Assembly (NCBI GenBank): GCA_963729795.1
Contig: CAVSPC010000032.1
Coordinates: forward strand, 23,709 to 87,708
DNA: 64,000 nucleotides
From: CAWBBA01 sp963729795
GTDB taxonomy: Bacteria > Desulfobacterota > Desulfomonilia > Desulfomonilales > Desulfomonilaceae
Direction of reading: 5' to 3'
Part shown: piece by piece, positions 52,453 to 62,148 of the stretch
How positions within the stretch are numbered: the stretch's first letter is position 1
Layout of the letters: each line of letters begins with the position of its first letter
Translations under genes and position numbers: made by a program
The notes under the pieces: model-generated
Seen by the model: only the letters and a program-made list of their open reading frames with translations
Told to the model about the DNA's origin: nothing
Database searches by the model: none

Positions 52453-52997
52453 GGAGTGCCACATTCTCGATCGATGCTCGAAAATACTCAGCGGCTCTGG
52501 CTGCGACGAAGAGAGCACGCACCAATAAACAGAAAAAGGAATCGCTCGAGGGTCTTGCCAAACTGCTGTTTCAAGGCATCCCCTTCTTGTCATTCAAGTA
52601 TTCCAATCTGAGGACGGCAAGCGCCGAAATTGACCTAGTTTTCCTTTATAGGGGTTTCAAAGAAACGACCGTTTTCGATGAACTAGGGCGTTATTTCCTC
52701 GTAGAGTGCAAGAACTGGAAGGACCCGGTTGGAGCCAAACACGTGCGCGATTTCATTGGAAAGATGCAGAACTCGCGCGTGAAGTTGGGCGTTTTTGTGG
52801 CTCCCAAAGGCGTTACAGGAGTCGGTGACAGCGCTTACGCACTGCGGGAGATTCATACGACTTACAACAAGGATGGCCTATTCGTCGTGGTGATCGCTGA
52901 AGAGCATCTGGAATTAGTAAGAAAGGGCGAGAACTTCTACGAGCTTCTGGAATACGAGATCGAGAGCATAAGATTTGATTTTGTCTCCAGGAATTGA
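52449..52997 (+). CDS. Putative Mrr-like PD-(D/E)XK endonuclease, second of a pair
   Basis: A 182-residue protein. The core SAEIDLVFLYRG and then YFLVECKNWKDPVGAKHVRD matches the D-x(n)-E-x-K pattern of Mrr/type I-type restriction nucleases (D in EIDLV, ECK), and RVKLGVFVAPKGVTGVGDSA is the usual following strand and helix. No helicase, methyltransferase or winged helix is attached, and no methyltransferase lies next to it. With its translationally coupled neighbour, it is a candidate two-nuclease system. Confidence 0.7.
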   Translation: MRSATFSIDARKYSAALAATKRARTNKQKKESLEGLAKLLFQGIPFLSFKYSNLRTASAEIDLVFLYRGFKETTVFDELGRYFLVECKNWKDPVGAKHVRDFIGKMQNSRVKLGVFVAPKGVTGVGDSAYALREIHTTYNKDGLFVVVIAEEHLELVRKGENFYELLEYEIESIRFDFVSRN

Positions 52998-53642
52998 CCA
53001 TTAAGCCGGAATTATGAGGTGGTCTTGCCATTTAGGAGGCCCTTGGGCTTGCAGCCGATGGCAGGATGGTTCCTTTGACCCCGAAAAGGGCCACTGGCCT
53101 CTCTCGACGCAAGAGTCTTCCGACTGGCCACCACCTTCCTAGATTATTATCAAATTGCCATTACTCGCGAGAAGACGCTAGAGAAATCTGCTTGCCGCGG
53201 TACTGTTATACGAGCCGGCGGCACCATTTCGCAGCTATTTATGCCCTGTCGACGTTTGGCTACGGTAACGGGTGTACATGCGCCATGCTTGCAAGGCTAT
53301 CCGAGGGTAAAACTATCTTTTCGAAAGGTGAGCGTCCGAGCTCATCGGCAATTGCACCACAAAATCTCCACAGGGGTGCGAGATCTATTGCTAGGTCCTC
53401 TACATCCTTGATCCGGCAGTGGGAATCATCCATTCCTCCGACACAATTCGGCGCATTCCAAGGCATAAGAACTTGAGCCTGGCGGAAAGATATATTAAGA
53501 AAATCAATGAGGACCTTGGAGCTACCGTCAACCTTCTTTCAGCAAAAGGCTATTGCGACGGGCTTTCAAAGGACTGGGAAGATGCAGTACAATAGCGATA
53601 ACCAATTAACTTACTAAGCATAAATCGGGAGGACGAGGCAAA
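52998..53642. other. Intergenic region with possible gene remnants
   Basis: A degenerate copy of the dispersed repeat lies near 53045-53065 (GGCTTGCAGCCGATGGCAGG). A plus-strand frame at about 53472-53595 encodes LSLAERYIKKINEDLGATVN and ends AVQ, which looks like the C-terminus of a lost protein. A minus frame ending at 53260 (start 53433, after GGAGGA) could encode a 57-residue protein beginning MDDSHCRIKDVEDLAIDLAP. None is certain. Confidence 0.35.
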
Positions 53643-54392
53643 ATGTCCGGTCACAATAAGTGGAGCACGATAAAGCACAAGAAGGGCGCGGCGGATGCCA
53701 AGCGCGGAAAGATGTTCTCCAAGCTTATCAAGGAGATCACTATCGCTGCTCGCATGGGCGGCGGGGACGTGGATGGCAACCCTCGCCTGAGAACCGCGGT
53801 CAACACGGCGCGTACCGCCAACATGCCCAAGGAGAACATCGACAGAGCCATAAAGAGGGGCACCGGCGAACTTGAAGGCGTGACTTACGAAGAAATAACC
53901 TACGAGGGGTATGGCCCTGGAGGTGTTGCGGTCATAGTGGAAGCCCTAACTGACAACAGGAATCGAACGGTGGCCGAGGTTCGCCATATTTTCGACAAGT
54001 ACAACGGCAACCTCGGGGAATCCGGCTGTGTTGCCTGGATGTTCGATAAGAAGGGGGTCATTGTAGTCACGGCCGAAGGTCTGACTGAGGATGATGTCAT
54101 GGAACTGGCACTGGAAGCCGGGGCGCAGGACGTGAGCAGCGATGGCCAGACGTTTGAGATTACGACCGAACCCGCGGATTTTGAGACGGTGCGCAAGGCA
54201 GTCGAGGACAAGCAATGGAAAGTCGAGTTGGCGGAGACCAGCATGATCCCCCAGACCACGGTAAAGCTGGAAGGGAAGAAGGCCGAACAGATGCTCAAAA
54301 TGATGGACGCGCTGGACGACAACGACGACATGCAAAAAGTTTTCGCGAATTTTGACATTTCGGAAGATGAAATGATGAGGCTCTCTGCATGA
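53643..54392 (+). CDS. yebC: YebC/PmpR-family protein
   Basis: A 249-residue protein starting MSGHNKWSTIKHKKGAADAK, with NARTANMPKENIDRAIKRGT-like and YEGYGPGGVAVIVEALTDN motifs, the YebC family signature. These proteins bind DNA as repressors or, in newer work, assist translation of difficult motifs. An upstream GGAGG site (in GGGAGGACGAGGC) supports the start. It is followed by ruvC-ruvA, the common context. Confidence 0.95.
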   Translation: MSGHNKWSTIKHKKGAADAKRGKMFSKLIKEITIAARMGGGDVDGNPRLRTAVNTARTANMPKENIDRAIKRGTGELEGVTYEEITYEGYGPGGVAVIVEALTDNRNRTVAEVRHIFDKYNGNLGESGCVAWMFDKKGVIVVTAEGLTEDDVMELALEAGAQDVSSDGQTFEITTEPADFETVRKAVEDKQWKVELAETSMIPQTTVKLEGKKAEQMLKMMDALDDNDDMQKVFANFDISEDEMMRLSA

Positions 54393-54822
54393 CCTTTCAG
54401 AGCAGCGTACGTATCCCGAATTATGTTGAGCGCCTCGAGATGAAAGAGCAAGTAGTATAACTACTTGAATCGCTATACCCCTCTATAGTCTACACCCGCC
54501 TCATCCGGGCCGATCCTCGGCCCTGCAACAAAATCCTGGAAAGAAAGGCCAATCAATAGTATAGAGATCACCGTTCTCCCGTGGGCTACGGTAACTGCAG
54601 CTTACAAACACGGGTGGCCGTGGTTTTGCTCGTGTATTTCATGGCTATAGTCTCCGGCATTGAGAATTGCGCCGAAGATCACCCTCTCCTAACCCGTCCA
54701 GTCAAGGGAAGGGAACCTGTACAGGCGGGTGGACTTCAAGGCCAGTGATAAGACGCAATCCTCATGGGAGATCAGCATAGGTCTGGCAAAACCTCAGGCA
54801 AACTGAACGGACAAGCGAGAAA
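54393..54822. other. Intergenic region between yebC and ruvC
   Basis: No supported gene. AAGTAGT/ACTACTT (54450-54466) is a short hairpin with a 3-base loop shortly after yebC, without a T run, and may act as a weak terminator. No other structure was clear. Confidence 0.45.
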
Positions 54823-55308
54823 ATGTTGATCATCGGAGTAGATCCGGGAAGTACGGCAACAGGATACGGAATCATCCGAAAAAACGGTGTTCGGCCGTCG
54901 CATGTGGCGAGCGGAGTCATACGGGTTTCTGCCAATCTCGGCCAATCCAAGCGAATATGGGAAATTTACAGAAGGCTGGATACGGTTGTTCGCGAACATA
55001 GGCCCTCGGTTATGGTCGTAGAGTCTTTGTTTCATTCCAACAACAGCCAGAGCCTGATGAAATTAAGCCAGGTCCGTGGAGTCATTCTGCTTTTAGGCGA
55101 GATCTATTCGATGGACATATTCGAATACAGTCCGATGGAGATCAAAAAAGGGCTTACCGGGTACGGGAAAGCCGAAAAGATGCAAATGATATTCATGGTG
55201 GGGAAAGTGCTGGCCTTGCCGACTCTCAAGTCTCCCGACCAGGCAGACGCTCTGGCAATGGCCATTTACCATTCACATATTTCTCTGCCTGACAGGATTG
55301 CCGGATGA
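54823..55308 (+). CDS. ruvC: Holliday junction resolvase RuvC
   Basis: A 161-residue protein with the first catalytic Asp in IIGVDPGSTATGYGI, the second acidic residue in VMVVESLFHSNNSQSLMKLS, the ITKKGLTGYGKAEKMQM-like DNA-binding loop and the last acidic pair in SPDQADALAMAIYH. It cuts Holliday junctions. Its stop overlaps the ruvA start by 4 bases. Confidence 0.96.
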   Translation: MLIIGVDPGSTATGYGIIRKNGVRPSHVASGVIRVSANLGQSKRIWEIYRRLDTVVREHRPSVMVVESLFHSNNSQSLMKLSQVRGVILLLGEIYSMDIFEYSPMEIKKGLTGYGKAEKMQMIFMVGKVLALPTLKSPDQADALAMAIYHSHISLPDRIAG

Positions 55309-55901
55309 TCGCTTCTTTGCGTGGAAAAATTGCCTTTAAAGGGCTGAATCGGGTCATTGTAGACGTCCAAGGGGTCGGTTACGAAGTGGCGGTTTCGTTG
55401 TCAACCATCGAAGCTCTCCCTCAGGATGCGGAGGCCTTTTTGAACATCCACACGGCACTCCGGGAAAATGCCCTGGAATTGTACGGCTTCGTGACGCAAG
55501 AGGAGAAGGCGCTCTTTGAGATGCTGCTGACTGTGGCAGGAATCGGGCCGCGAATGTCTCTGAACATCCTTTCCGGCACCACGCCCGATGGTTTTCGGCG
55601 AGCCGTGCTTGAGGGCGATCTGCACCGATTGACATCCATTCCAGGCATCGGGAAGAAATCTGCTGAACGGATTGTTCTGGAACTCAAAGAAAAAATTCAC
55701 AAGATGCCTATGTTCGGAGATTCTGCTTCGGGCAATTGCTCACCCTCCTCTCTTCAAGACGATCTTGTCTCTTCTCTTACCAACCTCGGATATAAGGACC
55801 GAATGGCTGAGATGGTGGCCAAGAAGGTGTTGAAAGACGCCGGACCGGACGTATCATTACCTTACGCTGTTAAGACTGCCCTCAAGGAATTGATGAAATA
55901 A
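55305..55901 (+). CDS. ruvA: Holliday junction DNA-binding protein RuvA
   Basis: A 198-residue protein with the OB-fold start MIASLRGKIAFKGLNRVIVD, HhH motifs TVAGIGPRMSLNILSG and LTSIPGIGKKSAERIVLELK, and the C-terminal domain III (LTNLGYKDRMAEMVAKKVLK) that controls RuvB. It overlaps ruvC; ruvB is not next to it. Confidence 0.96.
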   Translation: MIASLRGKIAFKGLNRVIVDVQGVGYEVAVSLSTIEALPQDAEAFLNIHTALRENALELYGFVTQEEKALFEMLLTVAGIGPRMSLNILSGTTPDGFRRAVLEGDLHRLTSIPGIGKKSAERIVLELKEKIHKMPMFGDSASGNCSPSSLQDDLVSSLTNLGYKDRMAEMVAKKVLKDAGPDVSLPYAVKTALKELMK

Positions 55902-56045
55902 AACACCCGCAGTCCGGAACGTACTCCAGGCTGTCCGAATCCACCTCATCGGTCTATAATAGATCGCGGGCGAGGACCTGTATTGCGAGGCCATCAGCGG
56001 TCCTCACACTGCTTGGCTGTCGATTCTCTTCGAGGAGGCTTGTCC

Positions 56046-57386
56046 ATGAAATTCGTAGTCATCGGTGGGGACGCGGCGGGTATGAGCGCGGCATCGAAGG
56101 CAAAACGCAACGATCCCGCCACAGATGTAGTGGTCCTGGAGCAGACAACCGATGTATCTTACTCGGCTTGCGGTTTGCCGTACAACTTAGCGGAGCCGGA
56201 ACGTGACATGAATGATCTCGTTGTTAGGACTGCCCAGGTCTTCAGAGACAAGCAACGAATAGACTTAAGACTAGGGAACAAAGCGGAACGGATCAATCGA
56301 GATCGTAAGACTGTGTCCGGTCGAACTTCGGGCGGGGAACCGTTTGAGGTTGATTATGACAAACTTCTTATTGCGACCGGTGCTCGTGCGCGGATGCTCA
56401 ATATCCCTGGAGAAGATTTGCCGGGTGCCAAGGTTCTCAGATCCTTGGAAGACGGGCGCATTATCGAGGCGTACATGGCGACAAACCCAGTCAAAAGGGC
56501 TCTGATTGTTGGGGCGGGATACATCGGCCTGGAGATGGCTGAGGCTTTTCACGAGCGCGGGGCCCAAGTTGAAATCTCCGACATTTTGCCGGGATTGCTC
56601 CCCTGGTTGCCGAGTGAGATGAGTGAAGTGGTCAGGAACGAACTGGAAGACAAAGGAGCGAGGCTGCATCTGGGGATGGGAATATCCAGAATCGAAGAAT
56701 TCGGCGGCCGGTTGCGGGTGACTTTGGACGACACGGTGCTGGATGTGGATCTTGTGCTAATGGGGGTAGGGGTTGTTCCGAATTCCGAGATTGCCTCCGA
56801 AGCGGGCCTTGACCTGGGTCCTCACAATTCCATTGCAGTGGACAAGATGTTACGCACGTCGGATCCCGATATCTTTTCCGCGGGAGATTGCGCGGACGCC
56901 TTTCACGTAGTAACGGGACAGCGAGTCTGGATCCCACTTGCGCTAAGGGCTAATCGCGGCGGCTGGGCTGTGGCGGATAATGTTACCGGCCGCCATGTCG
57001 AACTGCCAGGCATTCTGGGAAGTGCGGTATTCAAAGTCCTGGATATGGAAGTAGCCCATACCGGTCTGAGCCCCGACGAAGCCGCACACGCCGGCTTCGA
57101 CGTGATCGATGAGGTTATCAAGAGCCGTTCCAGGGCCCACGCGCATGCAGGAAATCAGGACATTTACGTGCATCTGACTGCCGATAAAAAAAGCGGCAAG
57201 TTGCTCGGAGGAGACCTGGTGGGAAAAGAAGGTGCGGCTCACCGCGTCGATGCATTGGCCGTGGCGCTGCACGCGGGAATGAGCGTACAGGAATTTTCTC
57301 AGTGCGATTTGGCCTATGCGCCGCCTTTTTCACCAGTCTGGGACCCGCTGCTCACTGCGGCTAATCAGTTGTTGAAAAAGATGTGA
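56046..57386 (+). CDS. CoA-disulfide reductase-like FAD/NAD(P)-dependent oxidoreductase
   Basis: I start at the ATG at 56046 after GGAGGC. The 446-residue protein has FVVIGGDAAGMSAASKAKRN, the active-site Cys in DVSYSACGLPYNLAEP, RALIVGAGYIGLEMAEAFHE for NAD(P)H, and PDIFSAGDCADAFHVVTGQ. This layout fits the CoA-disulfide reductase / NADH oxidase group (Cdr/Nox) without a rhodanese domain. Reactions in the family include reduction of CoA disulfide, polysulfide or oxygen; which one applies here is unknown. It stands alone before the arginyltransferase gene. Confidence 0.88.
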   Translation: MKFVVIGGDAAGMSAASKAKRNDPATDVVVLEQTTDVSYSACGLPYNLAEPERDMNDLVVRTAQVFRDKQRIDLRLGNKAERINRDRKTVSGRTSGGEPFEVDYDKLLIATGARARMLNIPGEDLPGAKVLRSLEDGRIIEAYMATNPVKRALIVGAGYIGLEMAEAFHERGAQVEISDILPGLLPWLPSEMSEVVRNELEDKGARLHLGMGISRIEEFGGRLRVTLDDTVLDVDLVLMGVGVVPNSEIASEAGLDLGPHNSIAVDKMLRTSDPDIFSAGDCADAFHVVTGQRVWIPLALRANRGGWAVADNVTGRHVELPGILGSAVFKVLDMEVAHTGLSPDEAAHAGFDVIDEVIKSRSRAHAHAGNQDIYVHLTADKKSGKLLGGDLVGKEGAAHRVDALAVALHAGMSVQEFSQCDLAYAPPFSPVWDPLLTAANQLLKKM

Positions 57387-57429
57387 CTTTTGCATGCTAG
57401 AGCAAACTGCATTGAATGCCTCTCTTAGG

Positions 57430-57510
57430 CCGAGACACGACATGCCGTGCCCCTACATGGGACGCAACGTGCCCGTATCGAAAAGAAGATTAGGGGCCCA
57501 GCATGCTGCG
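57430..57510. repeat. Relative of the 10.0-10.1 kb palindromic repeat
   Basis: GACATGCCGTGCCCCTACAT and CAGCATGCTGCGCCAGC resemble words at 10041-10121 (GGCATGCCGTGCC, CTGCGCCCCTAC). Non-coding. Confidence 0.5.
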
Positions 57511-57573
57511 CCAGCTCCAGGATTGAGGAAAAGCGCAAATCACAGTTGACCTTGCTATAGAGCGCTACGCTCA

Positions 57574-58359
57574 ATGACGTATCCGCCAATGACCGAGACC
57601 AGTCGTTATGCTTCCAGACCGGACGAGACGAGTGCGATAGATTCCCCCTTGTACGGGATTGTGTCTCTGGATTTCCTCGAACGAGGTGAGTTGCACCCCT
57701 GTCCGTACCTCCCGGAAAATACGGCCCGAGAGGAAGCGTTCAGCGCACTCGAATTTCCGCCGGAGCTTTACCACGATTTCATGAATCATGGGTTTCGCAG
57801 GTCGGGCCTGCATTTTTACCGGCCCATCTGTCCAGCGTGCAGCGAGTGCCGGCCCATAAGGATACTGGCAGACAATTACCGCCTCAGCAGGTCGGATAGA
57901 CGCGTCACCAGGAAAAATCAGGATGTCGAGATCAGAATAGACTCGCCGAGGTTTACGCAGGAGAAATTCAGGATCTATTCCGACTACCTTGCATCGCAAC
58001 ACTCCAGCGGCCCTGATCTTTCTGCAAGCAGCCTAAAAGATTTCCTTTATATCTCGCCTGTTCGCACGGTTGAGTTCGAATACCGGCTGGGGCGGCGGCT
58101 ATTGGCTGTGGGAATAGTAGACTTATGTTCCAGGTCGCTGTCGAGCGTGTATGCATTTTTCGATCCCGCTTATTCTTCAAGGAGCTTGGGGACCTTTTCC
58201 GCCATCCAAGAGATCGTGTTTTGCCGTGCGCAGCACATCCCGCATTACTATCTCGGTTTTTTCGTCAGAGAAAGCCCCTCCATGAAGTACAAAGCGCGCT
58301 TTAAACCCCACGAAATTCTGAACGATTCTCATCAGTGGATTTGCAGCGAAACTGCGTGA
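57574..58359 (+). CDS. Arginyltransferase / Bpt-type aminoacyl-tRNA-protein transferase
   Basis: A 261-residue protein with HPCPYLPENTAREEAFSALE, FRRSGLHFYRPICPACSECR with the conserved Cys, SLSSVYAFFDPAYSSRSLGT and MKYKARFKPHEIL. This matches the bacterial Bpt/ATE family, which transfers leucine or arginine from tRNA to the N-terminus of proteins, marking them for ClpS/ClpAP degradation. Bpt enzymes transfer Leu to Asp/Glu N-termini. Confidence 0.9.
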   Translation: MTYPPMTETSRYASRPDETSAIDSPLYGIVSLDFLERGELHPCPYLPENTAREEAFSALEFPPELYHDFMNHGFRRSGLHFYRPICPACSECRPIRILADNYRLSRSDRRVTRKNQDVEIRIDSPRFTQEKFRIYSDYLASQHSSGPDLSASSLKDFLYISPVRTVEFEYRLGRRLLAVGIVDLCSRSLSSVYAFFDPAYSSRSLGTFSAIQEIVFCRAQHIPHYYLGFFVRESPSMKYKARFKPHEILNDSHQWICSETA

Positions 58360-58383
58360 CAGAGCCAGGCACAAGTTGATCCG

Positions 58384-58413
58384 TTGAGTGGAGGTGATAG
58401 CTTATGATATAAT
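58384..58413 (+). promoter_or_regulatory. Sigma-70-type promoter of the CoA-binding selenoprotein candidate
   Basis: TTGAGT (58384-58389) and a perfect TATAAT (58408-58413) with an 18-base spacer, 25 bases before the start codon. Confidence 0.6.
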
Positions 58414-58438
58414 TCATTAGTTAAATAGGGGGTGAATT

Positions 58439-58861
58439 ATGATCGCTTCGACTGCCGATGATGGTACTTTGAAACAATTGCTAACAGATAGTCACACGAT
58501 TGCCGTCGTGGGTCTTTCCGCCAATCCCCAGAAAGATAGCCATAAAGTTGCCGGTTACTTGAAAAACCACGGGTACCGAATAATACCAGTGAATCCCGCG
58601 GCAGACGAAATCTTGGGTGAAAAGAGCTATCCAGATCTAAAGTCTATACCTGAATCTGTGGACATAGTGGACGTGTTCCGGCGTCCGGAATTTCTCCCTG
58701 AAATAGCAAAACAGGCCGTGGCAATACACGCCAAGGCGCTCTGGATGCAGGTGGGAGTAACTAGCGAGGATGCTGCGAATACGGCCCGCCAGGCTGGTTT
58801 AACGGTGATAGAAGACAGTTGACTGATGCAGGAGCACGCCCGGCTGGTAGCCGGAAAGTAA
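58439..58861 (+). CDS. CoA-binding (YccU-type) protein with a probable C-terminal selenocysteine
   Basis: The frame opens at 58439 after GGGGGTGA. It encodes a Rossmann-like CoA-binding domain (IAVVGLSANPQKDSHKVAGY, IIPVNPAADEILGEKSYPDL, VDIVDVFRRPEFLPEIAKQA, ALWMQVGVTSEDAANTARQA) and meets TGA at 58820-58822, after 127 codons. Translation through it gives VIEDS-U-LMQEHARLVAGK and a TAA at 58859-58861, 140 residues in all. In CoA-binding proteins of this type the last strand normally continues as D-x-C-x-x-x-E-H-x-R-L, so the UGA replaces the conserved Cys and the expected E-H-x-R-L follows. A SECIS-like hairpin follows the codon. A 127-residue product lacking the tail would be shorter than the family norm. 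Confidence 0.75.
58840..58854 (+). promoter_or_regulatory. Candidate bacterial SECIS hairpin for the CoA-binding protein UGA
   Basis: CCGGCT (58840-58845) pairs perfectly with AGCCGG (58849-58854) around a GGU loop. The loop begins 23 bases after the UGA, inside the spacing usually required for bacterial SECIS elements, and it starts with G as the consensus demands. The hairpin lies in the coding sequence before the TAA. Confidence 0.65.
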
Positions 58862-58927
58862 AACCAATCGAAATTAACTTGACAGCATCTTGATCACGAT
58901 GGCCCATGATGAAAGGAGTTGCTGCCG

Positions 58928-59636
58928 ATGGCTTTGGTTTCTGAGTTTAAAGGTTTCCCCAAAGAATGCGTCAACTTTTACGTGGACGTTGTACAAAACA
59001 ACAGTAAGGCTTGGTTTGACTCGCACAAAAATGTTTTCGAAAGTTATGTCATGACGCCCGCGCGAGATTTCGTATCTGAAATGGGGAAACTTCTCGGACA
59101 AATATCTCCTGGAATTAATGCAGACCCCCGCCTGAACAGATCAATTTTTCGTCCGTATCGCGATACTCGCTTCAGCAAGGATAAAACTCCATATAAAACC
59201 CATCTTGGGATCTTCTTTTGGGAGGGCTCCCGCGAAAAATGGATTGTTCCGGATACTACTTTCATATTGAACCTCCAACGCTGTTTCTCGCTGCGGGCAT
59301 GCATTGCTTCTCGCCGTTGTTGCTGGGGGCTTATCGTGATTCGGTTGTGGACCCTAAGCACGGGCCGGCGCTCAAGAAAGCCATAAAACGGATCTCTAAG
59401 GCAGGAGATTATTCTATTGGCGGAAAGCACTACAAGAAGACGCCTCGAGGTTATGACTCAAATCACGAAAAACGCGCCCCCTACTTCTGCACAACGGCCT
59501 CTATGTGTGGACTGAAGATGAGATTCCGCCGGAGTTTTACTCGGCAAAAATACTAAACTACTGCTTCGAAAGGTTTAAGAAGATGTCCCCCTTACACAAA
59601 TGGCTGGTAGGAATGACAGAGCGGGCAGGCGTATGA
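58928..59636 (+). pseudogene. DUF2461-family protein with two frameshifts
   Basis: An AAAGGAG site precedes the ATG at 58928. The first frame (FKGFPKECVNFYVDVVQNNS, FRPYRDTRFSKDKTPYKTHL) runs to about 59240; the second frame continues YYFHIEPPTLFLAAGMHCFS and AIKRISKAGDYSIGGKHYKK; the third ends MSPLHKWLVGMTERAGV at 59636. Joined, this is a full DUF2461 protein of about 235 residues. Both shifts lie at homopolymers (A5 near 59240 and C5 near 59480), which is typical of sequencing error, though real decay is possible. The family has no known function. Confidence 0.8.
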
Positions 59637-59817
59637 GTGACCGGAATCTTATCCCAAGCTGGCAGGTCTTTGAGGGACCTGATCCGGTTAGCAGCCCTGT
59701 ATTCGCATGGTAAACGGCGCGAAGAATCGACAAAGCGGAGACCTCGCGTCCCCAAATACTTTGCTACCACTACTACCACCGATTGACAGTTTTTGACCTC
59801 TGCGCTAAGAAACAGAT

Positions 59818-61646
59818 ATGATTGAGCACCATATTCCTGATGTAAGGTTCCTCATGGGGAACGAGGCCATCGGTCGCGGCATCATCGAGGCAGGATGCAC
59901 CGTCGCAGCAGCGTATCCCGGTACCCCCTCGTCTGAAGTCCTCGAATCTCTCGTCCGGTGGAAAAAGGAACTCGGCCATCCCATTTACTTGGAGTGGTCC
60001 ATCAACGAAAAAGTCGCCTTTGAAGTGGCTTACGGAGCTTCGCTCTCGGGTGCGCGTTTCTGCCGCGGCCATGAAAATGGTCGGGTTGAACGTGGCATCA
60101 GATCCCTTCATGAGCGCGGCTATTTGGGGATTAGAGGCGGGCTTGTTGTAGTTGTCGCGGACGATCCCGGACCTCATTCCAGCCAGACCGAACAAGACAG
60201 CCGATTCTTCGGCTGGTTCGCAAAGGTGCCGGTTTCTGGACCCGGGCACGCCCTCAGAAGCGTTGGAAATGACATTAAGAGCCTTTGACCTTTCCGAAAA
60301 ATACCAGGTGCCGGTGCTTCTGAGACCCTGCTTGAGAGTTTGCCATGCCCGCCAAAACGTGTCATTAGGCTCTCCTCGTCCTGCGGCGGATGTGGGGCCG
60401 TTTAAGAAGAACTGGACCAGATGGGCAGCTATACCACGCTATCGGCTTGTCCTTCACGGCGAGTTGAACGAAAAGCTCGAAACTATAAGGCATGAAGTTC
60501 CCGAAGCTCGGCCCGAGCTTATATCCCAGGGTTCAGGCAATTCGACGGCATTGATAACCTCGGGCTCGGTCTCGTCCCATGTGAGGGATATTGTGGCCTC
60601 GGATCCCCGGTTAAGCGACATGGCCGTATATAAGGTTGATCTTCCTTTTCCCGCTGACCATCACGCCATGCAACAAATTGTGGATTCCCACCACCATACG
60701 CTTATCGTGGAAGAGACATACCCCGCGCCGGAACTTCAAATTCAGGACAGGGCGCAATGTTATGGGCAGACTTTCCGGCCACGTTCCGCCCCAAGGTGAG
60801 CTGACGCCTGAAGTTGTGGAAGAGATAATTCTGAAAGCGGTAGGTGAACAGCCAACCGCAGTGCAGCCCCCCAAAATTAAACCTCGCCGTCCCTCTCTAT
60901 GTCCGGGATGTCCCCACCGCCCCGCGTTTCTACACGATCAGGCAGGTCTTCGATCAGGCGGTCTTCACGGGGGACATCGGCTGTTACACCCTAGGGATCA
61001 ACATGGGAGCAGTGGACACATGTCTGTGCATGGGGGCCTCCATAGGAATGGCAGGGGGTCTGACCCGCACCTCTGTCCGTGACGGTGAGACCAAAGTTGT
61101 CGCCACCATCGGCGATTCCACTTTTTACCATGCAGGCGTTCCGGCCCTCATCAACGCGGTTCACACCAAGGCCCCATTCGTCCTCATGATCATGGACAAC
61201 AACATTGCTGCCATGACAGGAGGCCAACCGACTCCGCGCATGATTTTCTTGCAGACGGCTCCCCAGGCGTTGCGATCAGCCTCGAAAGGGTCGTTAGAGG
61301 ATGTGGCGTGGATTTTCTGGAAGTAGTCGATCCCTACGATGAGTCGAGCACGCGAGAAGCACTGCAAAGGGCCAAGGATTACACGTTTAAGGAAAACAAG
61401 GGCGTTGCGGTAGTCATCACCCGGCGGCCCTGTGTCCTGCTGCCGAACGTGGAACTCCCGTCCGTAAGGTTCCGGGTGGCAGATGGTTGCGATTTGTGCA
61501 TGAGTTGCATGAAGGATTTGGAATGCCCGGCATTTCACTTCGTGAAGGAAGACAAGAAGATGAGGATCGACGCGGATCTGTGCGCGGGCTGCGGCTTCTG
61601 CGTTCAGATTTGCCCGTCTCAAGCCGTAAGGCCTGAAGGTCATTGA
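59818..61646 (+). pseudogene. iorA: Indolepyruvate ferredoxin oxidoreductase alpha subunit (IorA), multiply frameshifted
   Basis: Successive frames give a nearly complete IorA: FLMGNEAIGRGIIEAGCTVA and AAYPGTPSSEV, VVVVADDPGPHSSQTEQDSR, ALEMTLRAFDLSEKYQVPVL, LCPGCPHRPAF, FTGDIGCYTLGINMGAVDTC with the TPP site (VVATIGDSTFYHAGVPALIN), and at the C-terminus two ferredoxin motifs CDLCMSCMKDLEC and CAGCGFCVQIC. At least five frame changes are needed (near 60055, 60122, 60240, 60760, 60920 and 61300). The enzyme would convert aryl pyruvates to acyl-CoA with reduction of ferredoxin. Either this stretch has many sequence errors or the gene is decayed. Confidence 0.85.
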
Positions 61647-61648
61647 TC

Positions 61649-62148
61649 ATGGTTGAACTTGTTCTCGCGGGAGAGGCGGCCAGGGAATCGTTTTCCTGAC
61701 GCGCCAAATTGGCCAGATAGCCACAGCCAAAGGGCTGAACGTCGTCTCCTCCGAGACTCACGGCATGGCGGTCCGGGGAGGCTCTATCAACAGTCATCTG
61801 AGAATAGGGCCGCTTTTTCTCACCGCTGATTCGAGCCGGTCACGCGGACTTTCTCCTTTCGTTGGATCCTTCTGAAACGCCCAACAACAGCCATTATCTG
61901 AAACGCGAAGGGGTGACGGTAGAGAATTCCACGTTGCCGGACAGCCTTGGCATCAAACGTGTCGACGCGGCGTGGCCGGAAATCTCGGACGCGTGCAGCT
62001 TGAAAATGTGGTTCTCTGGGTTTGCCGCACACTGGATAGTTTTCCGGTCTCCGTGGAAGACGTCCGTGCGCACCTTACAAGGAAACCAGAGACCAAGTGC
62101 GAAGCTATGAACCTCATGGCCCTGGAAGCCGGGATTCGGGCAAGGTGA
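61649..62148 (+). pseudogene. iorB: Indolepyruvate ferredoxin oxidoreductase beta subunit (IorB), frameshifted
   Basis: Starting ATG at 61649, two bases after iorA, the sequence encodes MVELVLAG then, shifted, GGQGIVFLTRQIGQIATAKG, NVVSSETHGMAVRGGSINSH, LLSLDPSETPNNSHYLKREG and, near the end, NLMALEAGIRAR, the gamma-domain signatures of IorB. At least three frames are used. It would complete the IOR enzyme with iorA. Confidence 0.75.
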
